Assembly (NCBI RefSeq): GCF_020184175.1 | Contig: NC_065531.1 | Coordinates: 56,131,213-56,195,212 of the forward strand | Source of the DNA: Aphis gossypii | Taxonomy: Eukaryota; Arthropoda; Insecta; Hemiptera; Aphididae | Reading direction: 5' to 3' | Length of the DNA stretch: 64,000 nt | In this document: piece after piece, positions 39,001 to 51,451 of the stretch | Layout: every line of letters begins with the position of its first letter | Position numbering within the stretch: position 1 is the stretch's first letter | The notes under the pieces: generated by a model | Database searches by the model: none | Seen by the model: only the letters and a program-made list of their open reading frames with translations | Told to the model about the DNA's origin: nothing | Position numbers and translations under genes: made by a program

Positions 39001-41604
39001 TAATAGTCATTGACTACATTATTCAATTACTGGTTTGATATTATTATTATTGGAATTCAATTGTTATAAAGTTAGTAAATATAATAAACACTTGGGGGGG
39101 GGGGGGGTGAAGGACAATTATTTTGATATGTTTTGGCTTAATTTAGAAAAAAAATCTAATTTTATCTATGCAAATAATAATTTATTATATTTTTTTGAAT
39201 TTATAAAATCATTCAATAATAATCAATTTTTTTTAGAGTCATTACAACAATGTTGTGATCTTTCACAACTGTGGTATCGTGAGTTTTATTTAGAAATGAC
39301 TATGGCAAGGCGTATACAAAAATGTACTGTCAAACATCAGCACAATGAAGAATGTAGTGATTTGATTACAATGGAGAAAAGAATTCAATTCCCTATTGAA
39401 ATGTCAATGCCTTGGATATTGACTGATCATATTCTGAAAACAAAAGAACCGTCCATGATGGAATATGTCTTATATCCACTAGATTTGTACAATGACAGTG
39501 CTCATTATGCTTTAACTGTATTCCGCAAACAATTCTTATATGACGAAGTTGAAGCTGAAGTGAATCTTTGTTTTGATCAATTTGTTTACAAATTAAGTGA
39601 GCAAATTTTTGCTCATTATAAACAATTGGCATCAAGTATATTATTGGACAAGAGATTCCGTGTAGAATGTGTTGCTATGGGAACATATCTTATTTTATAT
39701 CCAAGAGCAAACAGATATGAAACTCTGTTAAAACAGCGGCATGTGCAATTATTGGGACGCAGTGTAGATTTAAACAAACTCATTACACAGCGGGTTAATG
39801 CAGATATGTTGAAGTCTCTGGAACTAGCCATTGCAAAATTCGAAGGTGGTGATATCACTGGAATTGTAGTATGTTATTTTTTGACTTTATTTCTTATCAA
39901 GTGTTAGAATGTTGTATGATTTAACCATATTTGTGTATAGGAATTGGAAGGTATAATGCAAGTTAACAGATTGTGCCACAAATTATTATGCAAACATTTA
40001 GCTTTGGATGAATTTGATGCCATGTTTCGTGAAGCTAATCATAATGTTCTGGCCCCATATGGCCGTATTACTTTGCATGTTTTTTGGGAATTAAATTATG
40101 ATTTTTTACCAAACTATTGTTACAATGCTGCTACCAATCGCTTTGTTAAATGTCGGGGCATAAGTTTCACACAACCTGTACAAAGGGATAAACCTCCTCA
40201 AATGGGACACCAATATTTGTGGGGCAGCAAACAATTGAATCTTGCATATACTACTATTTATGGACAATATACTGGCAAGTATTATTTATTTTGATGCTTA
40301 AATTATTTTATTAATTTACTTTTTTTCAATAAAGGATTTGTTGGCGCTCCACATTTCCGTACTATGTGTAAAATGTTAGGTTATCAAGGAATTGCTGTTG
40401 TTATGGAAGAATTGTTAAAAATAGTCAAATCATTAATTCAGGGAAATCTTCTACAATTTGCAAAAACATTAATGGAAGCTATGCCGAGGCAATGCAAATT
40501 ACCACGATATGACTATGGATCACCTGGTGTTTTAGGGTATTATCATGCTCAACTTAATGATATTGTGCAATATCCTGATGCAAAGACCGAATTGTTTCAC
40601 AATTTTCGAGAATTAGGCAATACAATTTTATTTTGTTTGTTGATGGAACAAGCATTATCTCAAGAAGAAGTTTGTGACCTCTTACATGCTGCACCATTCC
40701 AAAACATTTTACCTAGACCTTTTACTAAAGAAGGTGAAAAGACGGAAAGTAAACAAAAACGCTTAGAAGCAAAATATGCTGCTTTACAAATTGTTCCTAA
40801 TATTGAGCGATATGGAACAGCTAAAGTTAGTTATTCTATATAATCCATAAACTATTAAAGTACTGTTTATTTATATTATAATTTTAATTTTAGCAAGTTA
40901 CTATAGCTCGTGATGGAGACCTTTTAACACGTGAGCGTTTATGCTGTGGTCTATCAATATTTGAAGTGGTACTTTCAAGACTTCGAGGTATGTTAGATGA
41001 CCCTGTATGGGTGGGTCCACCACCTCAAAATGGTGTAATGAACATAGACGAGTGTACAGAATTTCATAGACTATGGTCAGCACTTCAATTTGTCTATTGT
41101 ATACCAGTGGGTGATACAGAATTTACTGTTGAGTAAGCACATTAATTTATTACTATTATAAATGAGAACAAAGATTGCTATTATCATATTTTAGGGAACT
41201 TTTTGGTGAAGGACTTCATTGGGCAGGTTGTACAATGATTGTTCTTCTTGGTCAACAGAGACGATTTGAGGCACTTGACTTTTGCTATCACATACTTAGA
41301 GTCCAACGAGTTGACAGCAAAGATGACAATGTTAAGGGAATTGTATGTATATATTATATGACATATTTTAAACTGTAAATTGAATATTGTTTTTTTTTAT
41401 AAATAGCACCTGAAACGTATGGTTGACAGAATTCGTCGTTTTCAAGTTTTGAATTCACAGATTTTTGCTACATTGAACAAATATTTAAAAGCTAATGAAA
41501 CAGATGCTAGTGCAGTAGAACATGTTAGATGTTTTCCACCTCCTGTACATCCATCTCATCCTTCATCCCATTATTATAGACCTGATCAAACTGGGTCACG
41601 ATAA
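36002..41604 (+). CDS. Sra-1: CYFIP/Sra-1, WAVE regulatory complex subunit (12 coding exons, 1,285 aa)
   Basis: Cytoplasmic FMR1-interacting protein: the Rac1-binding subunit that holds WAVE inactive and releases it for Arp2/3-driven actin assembly. Exons: 36002-36211, 36287-36466, 36572-36979, 37559-37663, 37735-38476, 38540-38710, 39237-39868, 39941-40274, 40335-40825, 40894-41132, 41195-41342, 41407-41604; phases all agree. The family's strongly conserved blocks are present: TLTDALSNVDVLDEL at the start, NFEDRNGFVTGIAKYIE, RKAIERFCGEVKRLCHAE, LTPSEKHML, EVVPLFGDMQIAPF, ATRYNYT, VGPSSTQLYMVRTMLES, QFPIEMSMPWILTDHIL, EVNLCFDQFVYKL, ETLLKQRHVQLLGRS, GYQGIAVVMEELLKIVKS, LSQEEVCDLLHAAPFQNILPR and AVEHVRCFPPP near the end. 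The N-terminal DUF1394 and the long FragX_IP domain are complete. Odd points are a GC-AG intron after exon 8 and a 23-residue insert (about 634-656) relative to vertebrate CYFIP as I recall it. Start ATG 36002 opens MATDKVTL. Confidence 0.97.
37080..37470 (-). pseudogene. Decayed non-LTR retrotransposon (jockey-like) ORF2 3' end
   Basis: Inside CYFIP intron 3 (36980-37558), the minus strand reads broken pieces with the pattern of the C-terminus of jockey/CR1-type reverse transcriptases: IQAFQSISLQLIV, VPWFITNKALNK, then NYYTKFYVKLQHHTNPLI and LPANPP, ending CRNLLN. Several stops and frame changes separate them. The composition is also richer in G on the plus strand than the surrounding intron. 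It is a dead fragment, antisense to CYFIP. Confidence 0.6.
39094..39107 (+). repeat. 14-nt G homopolymer in CYFIP intron 6
   Basis: An uninterrupted G14 tract in an AT-rich intron (38711-39236). It could form G-rich secondary structure or be a sequencing-length artefact. Its sense-strand position would place G14 in the pre-mRNA. Confidence 0.9.
40275..40334 (+). other. GC-AG intron in CYFIP
   Basis: A 60-nt intron starting gcaagt and ending aataaag. Exons 8 and 9 join ...YGQYTG|FVGAPHF only if the donor is GC, and this matches the conserved family block ending FVGPPHF. The rest of the donor (ACTG|gcaagt) fits the strong consensus seen at most GC donors. There is no GT nearby that keeps the frame. 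Confidence 0.88.
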
Positions 41605-42380
41605 ACTCTTGACTACTTCTTTTTGAAGTGCTTTTAATTTATTACATTGTCAAAACTAAATATCTATTTACCTACTATGTACGTTTTAATTTATCTTATA
41701 TTTATACTTATTTTTAAATGTATTATAATCATTGGATTTTTACTATAACCAATTATATTTACTTTTAAATAATCAGATAAACAATATTATGATAAGTATC
41801 TCCCTTTTTTTTATATATATATAATTAGTTAGAAATTTAATTTTGTAATAATTTATTATATGTTTATTATATTAGTTGGTTTTCATAGTTAAAATATTTA
41901 CTTAATCACTGATTACTTTATTAAGGTAATATTTAAGCAACCATTCCATTTTAACATGGAATTCATTTATTAGAATTAGAATTATTAAAAAATATAATTT
42001 ATTTTTTATTTTATTTTAGTGCATTTTTTAATGATTCTGCAGATAAAACAATTGATTTGTTGTATACTTTTGAATCATTTGATTTACTAATACTAATAAA
42101 AGATATTTCATTACAACCTTATAGTTTTATTGTATGTTAGGTAGTATACTGATTATTAAACTTGATATATTGGTCAACTTAAATTAAAAATTTGTTTTTT
42201 AAATAATTTACATAAACAAGAATATATTATTTAAAAATTAAAAAATATATATGTATACCGAGTAAAATCTTATATGACAAAATGTTCCATCAGTATTTTT
42301 TTTTAATGAATTTAATAATAAAATTTGTAGTCTTTACATTATCTAAAAAGTTTTATATACAATGCTCCATTTACAAATAT
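41605..42380. other. Convergent CYFIP/WDR55 3' spacer
   Basis: No coding sequence. AATAAA at about 42095-42100 on plus may serve CYFIP. The remainder is low-complexity A/T. Confidence 0.4.
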
Positions 42381-44382
42381 TTATTGAAGACCGGAGAAGA
42401 AGTCTGTGGCATTAACAACATTTGATGATGGCAAATTAAATTCTTTTGGATTAATCTTCTTAAAGTGTTTTTTTAAATCAAAATCCTCAAAGAATTCTAT
42501 ATTCCAAAATTTAACAACACTACTGAAATAAGATGTTGAAGCTAATAAATGGCCATTGTCTGATATATCCAAAAGATCAACAGACATATCTTGATGATGA
42601 CCAACAATGCCTAAATGACAGTTGGGAAATAAGTTTGTTGCCCTAAACAATAAATGTTTAAATTTTAATTATGTTTGTGTGAAAAACAAAATGTGTATTT
42701 GCATACCTGATTTTTCCATTATCTAAAGCACTTATTACAATGTTTTCTGTAACTGGAACTAATCTGTTCACAGCGGCACCCTTATCAACACATGGAAATT
42801 CATCATTGAACGCACTGTAGTCTCCTGCATTAAATGTAATCAAGGATCCTTCACCAGTACCACATACTACTTTTGTTTTTCGTTTCATTGTTACACAGCT
42901 AGTTAATACAGACTTATAGGGCTCTGACTGAAATATAATATTAAAAATATATTTAATTTTAATAAAAATCAAATAATGCGTATAAAAGTAAAAATATATT
43001 AAAATACCTGGACAACCATTTTCTTTGTTGACAAGTCAATAATAGTCAATGTACCATCACCTGATGTGCAAGCTAAAGTAGGTTCATTATTACTATTATT
43101 AATAGTGATCATTGAATTAATACTATCCTCAGTTTTCTTTAATGAAAATCTAAGCCCTTTTGCTCTTATATCCCAAACTAAAATATATATATATAAAATT
43201 AATTAAATAGAATATTGATAAAATGTGTGACTACTTTGTTATTTTTTTTACCATTAACTACACCATCTTCATCACCAGTAGCAAACACATTTTCATCAAT
43301 AAAAGAAAGTGCAGTCACAAAACTCCTATAAAAAAATGCATATTTTATACTAAAATTATAGAAATGAGCGAAGTTTAAATAAACTAACCCAGCTGTATGA
43401 GCTTTTTCAAAGTATACTCTCATTTTTCCTGTTTCAGCATCAGACACTGAGACATTGTTGTCTTTACAAGCTGAGTATATATAATCACCAGTTTCATTAA
43501 ATTCTAATACCATAACTTTTTTTAAATGAACATTATCATTTGTTCTCAAATGCTCATTCATTTCATTAGAATACTTGTACCTATAAGTATAATAAAATGT
43601 ATTTATATTTAAAATATTCATAACTACTATTTTATATTTTTATAATAAGAAAAAATGTTGCATACATAGCAATATCACCATTTGAGAGACCAAGAGCAAT
43701 AATATCTGTGTTCGGGTGAAAAGAAAATCCACCAATTAAGACACCAACAGATAAATTAGGTGGATGGTTTCTATTTCTGTCTGAACTAGCTGAAAGGAAA
43801 GCTGCTACCACTTCATCTTCTTCTTCCTCTTCTACTTCTTCTTCTTCTTCGTCATCATCTTCATCACCATCACCGCCCCCGTCGTTATTTTCTTCTTCAT
43901 CATCGTCATCATCATCATCATCATCATTGTCATCGAATTCTTCAATATCATCATCACTTACATCTTCATCATCTTGTAAAATAAGAGCGGCAATTTTAAT
44001 TGAGTAAAAATAATGAAGAGATAGCAATATAAATTGCTATCTCTAATGACGACAATATGTGGCTTTGATCAGAATATACTAAACAAGTAGATTCAAATCA
44101 TAGACCTATGATAGGTTTACTTTTTTATTTTTATACGTTTATAATAGGTAATAAGATAATTCTATTATAGGTTAGACAATGCACATTTAACTCATCATGA
44201 CAATAAAATGCTTTATATATATTAGATGGATCATATTAATTACCTAAACTTGAATCTGATGAGGATTCATTATCGGAATTCGAGTGATAAATGTCTTCGT
44301 CACTTTGTTCCTCTTCAAGCACACCATCATCATCAGACATTGACGAGTCGTCAGAGGGTTTCTGCAAATCAGGCATACACAT
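42381..44382 (-). CDS. WDR55: WD repeat-containing protein 55 (7 coding exons, about 454 aa)
   Basis: WDR55 is a nucleolar WD40 protein needed for rRNA processing. Exons: 44382-44244, 43972-43666, 43580-43389, 43325-43252, 43177-43008, 42927-42707, 42642-42381; phases agree at every join. The N-terminus MCMPDLQKPSDD runs into a Ser/Asp-rich stretch and a long acidic tract (D and E runs, residues about 50-105). WD units follow: IIALGLSNGDIAMYKY, VLEFNETGDYIYSACKDNNVSVSD, NVFATGDEDGVVNVWDIR, PTLACTSGDGTLTIIDL, KVVCGTGEGSLITF, NIVISALDNGKIRATN and HLLASTSYFSSVVKFWN. The tail NATDFFSGLQ matches the family's DDFFAGL ending, which decides the identity. The donor at 43665 is gtatgc within ATG-TAT, so a reader extending the open frame past it would add spurious residues. 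The long acidic tract explains the greater length than vertebrate WDR55 (about 380 aa). Confidence 0.92.
44017..44044. repeat. Perfect 12-bp-stem hairpin in WDR55 intron 1
   Basis: Arms agagatagcaat and attgctatctct flank a 4-nt loop (ataa). It lies 45 nt from the acceptor side of the intron (branch-point region on the minus strand), so it could influence splicing, or it may be a short foldback repeat. Confidence 0.85.
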
Positions 44383-44387
44383 TTCAC

Positions 44388-46500
44388 CTGTAATAAAATA
44401 TTTTAAACAATTAACATAAAAATGGTTTCGTATTTTAATTTATAATCTAAGAATATTTGAATAATCATTCATATTAGATCCATGTTCTTACGCTATTGCT
44501 ATCCTTACTTGTTGATAACTTGTAAGCAATTTATAAGTTTTGAACAAAATGTGTTAAATCAAAGTTTTTATTTAGTACTCAAGTAAACTATAAAATTGAA
44601 GACGAAACTCAAAAGTCACCAGTCGGTAGTCACTAGTCAGTAGTCGGCAGTCGCCGAATCGGTATGTCGTCACTTTTACATTAAAATCGATATGGCGGAT
44701 ATCACGACGAATGATAATAATAATAAAAAACAACATGAAATATAGTTGAAAAAGATAAAGAACTGCACGACTTGTGTGATTAATATGAACATAGAACAGG
44801 TTAATCGTTTAGACATAAACGATTTTTATATTTCATTCACAGCTGATCTATAAAAATACTAAAAATATATCACCTAATATATCTGTGATTTCATTTTTCA
44901 GTTTTTATCATGATGCATGGTATGAACTATGAAGTTACGAATAATAATAAATATAATATAGATATTAGAATTAGATAATGTTGTAACTTGTGTCTTGTAA
45001 TAATAAAAAAATATATATAAAATCAAATTACTTTTTTCCCAATTCACGTTCACGGTTTACATTCCACAGTTTGAATTTCAGAACTATATTGTAGCATAAT
45101 ATAGTAACTATAATATGTATCTATAACTCATAAGCGTGGACATTGAGACATTGAGTTCCTAATAAGTAAGGTGGCGGCCCATGATCTTGGGGCAGATACT
45201 TTTTATAAGATTTTTGAACTAAGTCCTAACCCTCCAGATATAAGTAATGCTTCCTTTTTGTTAGATAATTATTTGCCTCTAACTTATACATAAATAAACA
45301 AATGACTGGAAGTATCCTATTTCTATATTCCTATACATGGAAAGATGACTTAGCCTTCCAATTAAAATCGAGGAAGAGTACCTAGCTAGTATCATAGTCC
45401 TTCCGTTTTAAGGATAAATGCGTGGAAGGATAAAACAGCGGATACTACTATATTAAAAGATAAATATTGAATAGAACCAATAGAACATCTACTTCAAGTG
45501 TACTATTTACAAGTCAGGTATTAAAGTCATTTCCTAAATAAAATTATAGTGGGAGTTGGAAGATTTAAATAAAGATAATATTATGATGGAATTGAAATAA
45601 TTGGAATAAGTACTTTATTACTTTAAGAACCGGCGCATTTTTGATTCAGACACCATGCATGTAAAAAAATTTAACTAGTTATTAGGTATTCAAAATTTTA
45701 CTTTTAGGTATCAAATTTGATTAGATTTTATTAGTAGTATAATTTTTTTTATTATTATTAGAAAAATATAAAAGAATAAGTTGAAAATCAAAACTTTTGA
45801 ATTGCTATGAAATACAGGGATAACAGACACGCATAACTAAAAAAATAAATAGTAAAATCAATATTTATATAATATACATTCATGGTTCATCACGGAATTA
45901 AAAATATAAAAAATAGCTAATTGTCAATAATTATACAAGATATATTTCAATATTTATTCACATTATAAAAACTATAGTAAATACTTTTTTAATTACCTAT
46001 TATAATTATTAAATTATAAGCTGCATAGACGGAATTTCGTTTTTAAACTGCGCAACCAGTGCAACCAAGATAAAATATATCATTATTCATTGGCCACAAA
46101 CTTTTTTAATTACTCAAAAAGTGCATCTGTATCTATTCTATAAAATCATTTGCTATCTCCTCAACAGTATACCTACACAATTATTTTTTCAACAATTCTT
46201 TGTTTTCTTATACCAAGATTAGCGCATTTGGTGTGCCAATATATTTTATTCAAAATTTTTATGTTTTATTTATTTTTTTTATTTTAAAATATACCTACAA
46301 TCTATAGGTACCTAAGAGGCACAATAATCACATGTGGTAGAGGGTAAAATACGTATTCATATATTTTGCATTAAAACGCTAAAATAGAGAACTAATATAG
46401 GTAAACATATATAATATATTATATTTACAGGTATAGGGAGATCAAAAGGTCACTGCATCAGCTTATAAATTTAAAATTAAGAATTAACCAAGAAGTTTAT
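44388..46500. other. WDR55 upstream region and gene-poor spacer
   Basis: The part next to WDR55 (44580-44700) is locally CpG-containing, with repeated 'cagtcggtagtc'-like words and 'atatggcggat', a YY1-type CCAT word on the minus strand; it is the likely WDR55 promoter. The rest is AT-rich with no gene recognised. Confidence 0.4.
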
Positions 46501-46504
46501 TAAC

Positions 46505-47060
46505 CAGATAAAACTTATAGATTCTGAACAGAATGATGAATGTATTGATTTTGCAATGATGTGTGTTTTTTGTTGTGTCTGTGTAATTGTGTAAACTATA
46601 ACTTGTCAAAATAATGCTAATCTTCGGGGGTGGTTTCCGGTGGTAAATTGAATAACCTTGGTGCATTATAGAGGTAAAAAGTAAGAAGTTTCCAGTAGAT
46701 TTCAACAAAAATGGAAAATACCAAAAATAAAGTGACAGAAAAACAGGAATTTTTACGCAAATCCAGTTTTTGACAAAATTGATTTTTTATGTAGTTGCAA
46801 CTCAAAAACGAATCACCGTAATCACCGTTAATACGTAAAATTTAAGCTATTTATAGACTACTGAATTTTTCGATTTTTCTAAATATCGTCGATAAAATTT
46901 TTTTGAAAAAACTTGAAAATGTAATAAAAGATTTTTTATAAATTGTTCTTATTGTATAGGTAGTTAAAAAAAATCAATATCGCTAAAGTTTGCGAGTATA
47001 ATTTTGTATAGTTGAAAATTCATACACATTTTTGTATTTATATCTATATAAGGTTAAAAA
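46505..47060. mobile_element. Second, partial copy of the 6.9-kb TIR repeat family
   Basis: From 46519 'gattctgaac.gaa.tgatgaatgtattgattt' onward this matches 6915-7215 with indels: shared blocks include 'ggtggtttccg', 'ggaatttttacgcaaa', 'ccagttttcgac/ttttgac' and 'caaaaac(t/g)aatcac'. The right part is diverged and truncated; no right TIR is visible. It is non-coding. Confidence 0.65.
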
Positions 47061-49380
47061 AACTCAGCATTATTGTCATTACAAATGTATGTGACCCCCA
47101 AGTAACTTCCAAAAATTACATTTGGCCCTTTTTAAAATCCTAGTGAGGACCGCTAGGTTAAAATATACTGCATGCCACACAGGCCAAGTGGGATGCAGGC
47201 CTCGCGAAATCTTAAATACGCCAAAGGGAAATGGATAGGTACCTAAACCTTATAGAATTATTAGCTGACTTCACTATCCTTGTTTAAATAATCTATCTTT
47301 TTATCGTTTTGCTTTAGTTAAAATAATACCTATTTAAAAAATCCACAATTACAATGGTTATTTTTATGATGTCAATATAAAAAACTGGTATAACAGATTC
47401 CACAATTGCTTATAAAAGCCAACGTAAATCAAACGTCGTTTAGATCGGTATTAGGTTTTAAGTGTTTATATCAAACATTTATTTTAAGTTAAGAAAGCGA
47501 TAATTGAAAATTATAAAATTTTCATTGTAATCGTGTGCATAAGTATTTGGTTTAAAGATTTTTTTTTTTGTAAATATATCTGTAACCAATTTCATATGCA
47601 ATATTCATACACACTAATAATTAATATAATCTGTAACCAAACATTTAAATAAACAAAAATAAATAAACATGAGCTACCTATAACAATTAACAACGTATAG
47701 AGGTTGAAAATAAACTATTAACACTTCCCCTACCGGATTTCAAGGACTCTATATTGATATAACTTATTGAAAACGGTACAATATCTAATGTTTGGGTATA
47801 TATAAGTACATATAAAGGACAAACAAAGAAATATTCATTGTTTTAAATTTCAAATGATGATTATATTTAAGAAACTGGTTGTTATTTCAAGATATGTAGG
47901 TGCCTAGGTAGTACGGTATACTACTTTTTTTTGTGTAATAAACAGAAATCGCGTTCAATACAGGACAGAATGACACTTACGAATTTATTAAATTAATTTA
48001 GTAACAACAATTGAATTATGACCTTCGTTACTGGTATCGATATAACCTATTAAGTCTAACTTTTTTTTACAAAATCTACTATTTATAATTTTTATGGCTA
48101 TGTATATGTAATATGTATGTATGTATATTGTATATTATTATGCAGGGGTACTCCACTCTAAATTTTTTTATCAAGCAAACCGATATTTCAAGTCACTTAT
48201 ATCAAAACCATTAAGTTTGGTGAATATACTTTTTCTATCATTGATATTTGATAAATTACATAATTAAAATTTTTGACTGAGATAAGTTTTAAAATTGAAT
48301 ATTTGATCATTACACATTTTCCCCCTACTACGTATATCAATATTCATAATGTTTTAACCAGAAAATTTTACTAATAAATAAATTATAATATTTTATCAAT
48401 TAATTTTAATCGCCTATTTTTTTAAATTTTTATCTTGAAAATTATAATTTAATAGCTTAAAAATAACATAAATAATATTAAAATCTGGATGTTTAATAGG
48501 TATTGAAAACATATCTTATTATCTTCATAACCATTATAAAAAATAAAATATTTGAAATTTTACTAAATTATATAGTTAAGAATTATAATAATATCAAAAT
48601 GATTAAAGAATAAACTTATATATTTATATTATGTATTCTGTCCCCGTGCATTTCGTTATCACATATCAGTATAAAATGCTTCAGTGTTAAATTTGATTGC
48701 TTAATGCCCTATAATGGTCTAATACATATTATATTAGCGTTACGGGCGTAACTCATGTGGATACATAATGATATTTCCAAAATATAACTAGGTGTTGACC
48801 GTTCAAAATTTCAAATTTGTTTGACCATTTAAAAGCATATCAATAAAATGGTAAATGCATATAGGTGTCATATTAAATATTGTTTTTTAGTATTCTCTAA
48901 AGTTTTTATGGATTTTCAAATTATTTTTTTGAAAACTACGTAATTTATTTTTATGATTAGGAGCATTAATGTATAAATTATTTTCTTAGCTTAAACGGGA
49001 GCAAGCAACATAGCAGTTATCCTCGAGTAGGTACCTCGTTGCTCATAAAGATTACGCCTTTTATGTAATTCAAACTTTGTTCATAATTAGCTATTTATAT
49101 TCGTCAGTCACAGACAATATGGCGTTCTTTTTAAATTCCTTAATGTGCGTATTTTTCGATTATTTAAAAAAATAATAGGTAACTTAATTGTTAATCAATT
49201 TATAGTACGAAAATGGGCTTAGAACGTTCCCCGCCTGAACGAATGCACTGTAGGTCTGTAGTATGTATATCGCTATATCTCAGGTCTAGTATACCTATCT
49301 ATTAGCTTATTGGCAAAATTTAAATTTTTTCAATCGATTTTTATAATTATTTTTTTTAAATTAACACAATATTCACAATT
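47061..49380. other. AT-rich intergenic stretch
   Basis: No gene or RNA recognised. A slightly GC-richer patch at 47090-47220 may be a repeat scrap. The rest is unstructured A/T sequence. Confidence 0.3.
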
Positions 49381-49384
49381 TTTC

Positions 49385-49850
49385 TAGTTGTGTTAGGCTC
49401 GACTTCGCCATGGAAAAAGTTTTACGTATTTTTGTATTAAATTTAAATTGTATTTTTTTTGAGGGGCAGATAGCGCCACTATTACCTATATTCATATTTT
49501 ATCGCTCAATATTCCGTAGACAGGAGTTGAGTCCATACAACTACGCTTAAATCTTGCACCATACACTGTAGTGTGCTCTTTTATTTAAAACAAATGACGA
49601 TTGACAATCGGACGAGCAGTTTCTTATAAAATTGACATTTGAGATTCACTATGTGTTATTTTAGTAATATCCATGTCAAAATTTTCTAAAATCAGATTAC
49701 AGCGCCATCTCAAATTGTGAAAGTAAACTATGTAAAGACCCACTCAAACACATAAAATATTTCATCAAACTCAGTTCAGTCGTTTAGGAAGAGTTCGGTG
49801 CTGTACATACAGAAGAATTATATAAATATTTAGGATACAGGTTTATTAAT
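49385..49850. mobile_element. Probable transposon 3' region
   Basis: Less AT-rich block ending with 'atttcatcaaactcagttcagtcgttta' and 'agaagaattatataaatat' (quoted in parts). The pattern 'ttcatcaaa..(c/g)gtt(c/t)ag(t/c)cgttta..a..acagaa' is common at the 3' ends of insect non-LTR and non-autonomous elements. No coding domain or boundaries were found. Confidence 0.3.
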
Positions 49851-50529
49851 ACAATACATTGAATATACACAAGGAGAAAAAAATGTTCTGATGGTTTTTT
49901 AATTTTTAAAAATATTATTTTATAAATATTGATTTTGTCAAACTCATAATGTATAAATCCTATAAGTAGAATATTTTATATTATAATATTATAGATTGTA
50001 GTCATGTTATAGTATAACAGTTATAGATAACCATGAATTACTAATAGTCCATGTTTACAACTTACAAAGTTAAGCCAATGGGCAATGATGATATGAATTT
50101 ATATATGATTTGATAGTTATTAGCATAATTTTGTTTTGTTTACAAGACCATAATAGTTATTATTATTATCAGTTCATGGCATTTATGGTCACTGGACATA
50201 ATAATATATAATTTATTACACAATTAATTATAGTAACATTGATTAAAAACAATATAGTATTGAGTATACTCACTAAAGAATATTATAAAGTAAAAGTAAA
50301 ATTAAAATTAAATCACATTATACTTATATAATACAATAGGTAGAATTGTTGTATTGTGTTGATTTTGTATTCAATATATTTATATGAGTTTGGAGGTATT
50401 GTACACAGCACCGGATTTAATGTTTCAGATAGATGTCAGTTGATTTTAAATATTCTCATCTCTTTATTTATTATTGTACCTATATTTTGCATTCTTTAAG
50501 GTTAATAAGGTTAAGATATATTTGAGTAT

Positions 50530-50910
50530 GATAGTTCAGAGAGCCATCAGTATTATACTACAACACAATCAAATGAAAGTGTATTCTTTCTAGTCTCTCC
50601 ATTAAATATAGGTGAGAAAAGTAGTAGGTATCTTATTTTGAATAATGTATGCAAGTTTTATATTTTCTTAGAGTTGTTGATGAAGAAGACCCAAGGTATA
50701 ACTTTGTTCAATTTAGTTGATACCGAGTTTGTTTTAATTTTTCTCCTACTGAAAATGTTTATCTATTTTCATTACTTTCTTTATGTCATGATATGAGAAG
50801 AGAGGGTTATAACTTATAAATAAAGTATCTGGGAATGAACGGGCAGGTTTAGTGACCTTGTTAGCACGTTTGATGCCCTCAATATTACAGTGACCTGAAA
50901 GAATTAATGT
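50530..50910 (-). pseudogene. Decayed LINE fragment: RNase H C-terminus and tail
   Basis: Minus-strand reading contains GHCNIEGIKRANKVTKPARS, which has the pattern of the RNase H end (GH.NI.GNE.AD..AK) of I/R1-type LINE ORF2, followed by DIKKVMK, then in a shifted frame STKLNKVIPWV and SHLYLMERL. Order and spacing are those of the LINE ORF2 C-terminus. Frame shifts and stops make it inactive. Confidence 0.55.
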
Positions 50911-51451
50911 GTATATTATACACATATTATGTAATTTTTTACCAGTTAATATTGTGCACTAACATGTTCTAAATTTTCCTAACGATATCAGAAGAATTAT
51001 GAAAATTTCAGAGACAAGTGAAGCTAGATATAGTAAGTCGCTGAATAGTTTACAATAATATGCTGTAGACTGTAGAATTGGCGCACGCAGAAATTTGTCT
51101 AGGGGTGGGCAAAGTTATAAGATTTGAGGAAAATTATTATAACTTAACTTTACTATTTTAAGACATCAACCTTTTTTATTATACTTGTATAGTTATATAT
51201 ATATTTTATTATGTTACAACTTACAAGTATATGTACATAGCCACATAGGTATAGCCGTATAGGTAAAGTTAACTTAATTAATTCTCAAAAGAAATTGTAG
51301 ATAATCGTCTCGCATCTTTTCCAAAACGATCAACAATTTCATCATAAAATTGGTTATTTCTAATTAGGCTATTCGCTGTAGAATTATTTTCCTAATATCA
51401 TAAAAATCAATGTTCACAAAATTCTAAAAAAATTAATCATTCAGTTTAAAC

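Noticed and set aside
39035..39236. Extension of CYFIP exon 7 upstream to a methionine at 39035
   Set aside because: It crosses the G14 tract and has no family similarity; the acceptor at 39236 restores the conserved SLQQCCDLSQLW block in phase.
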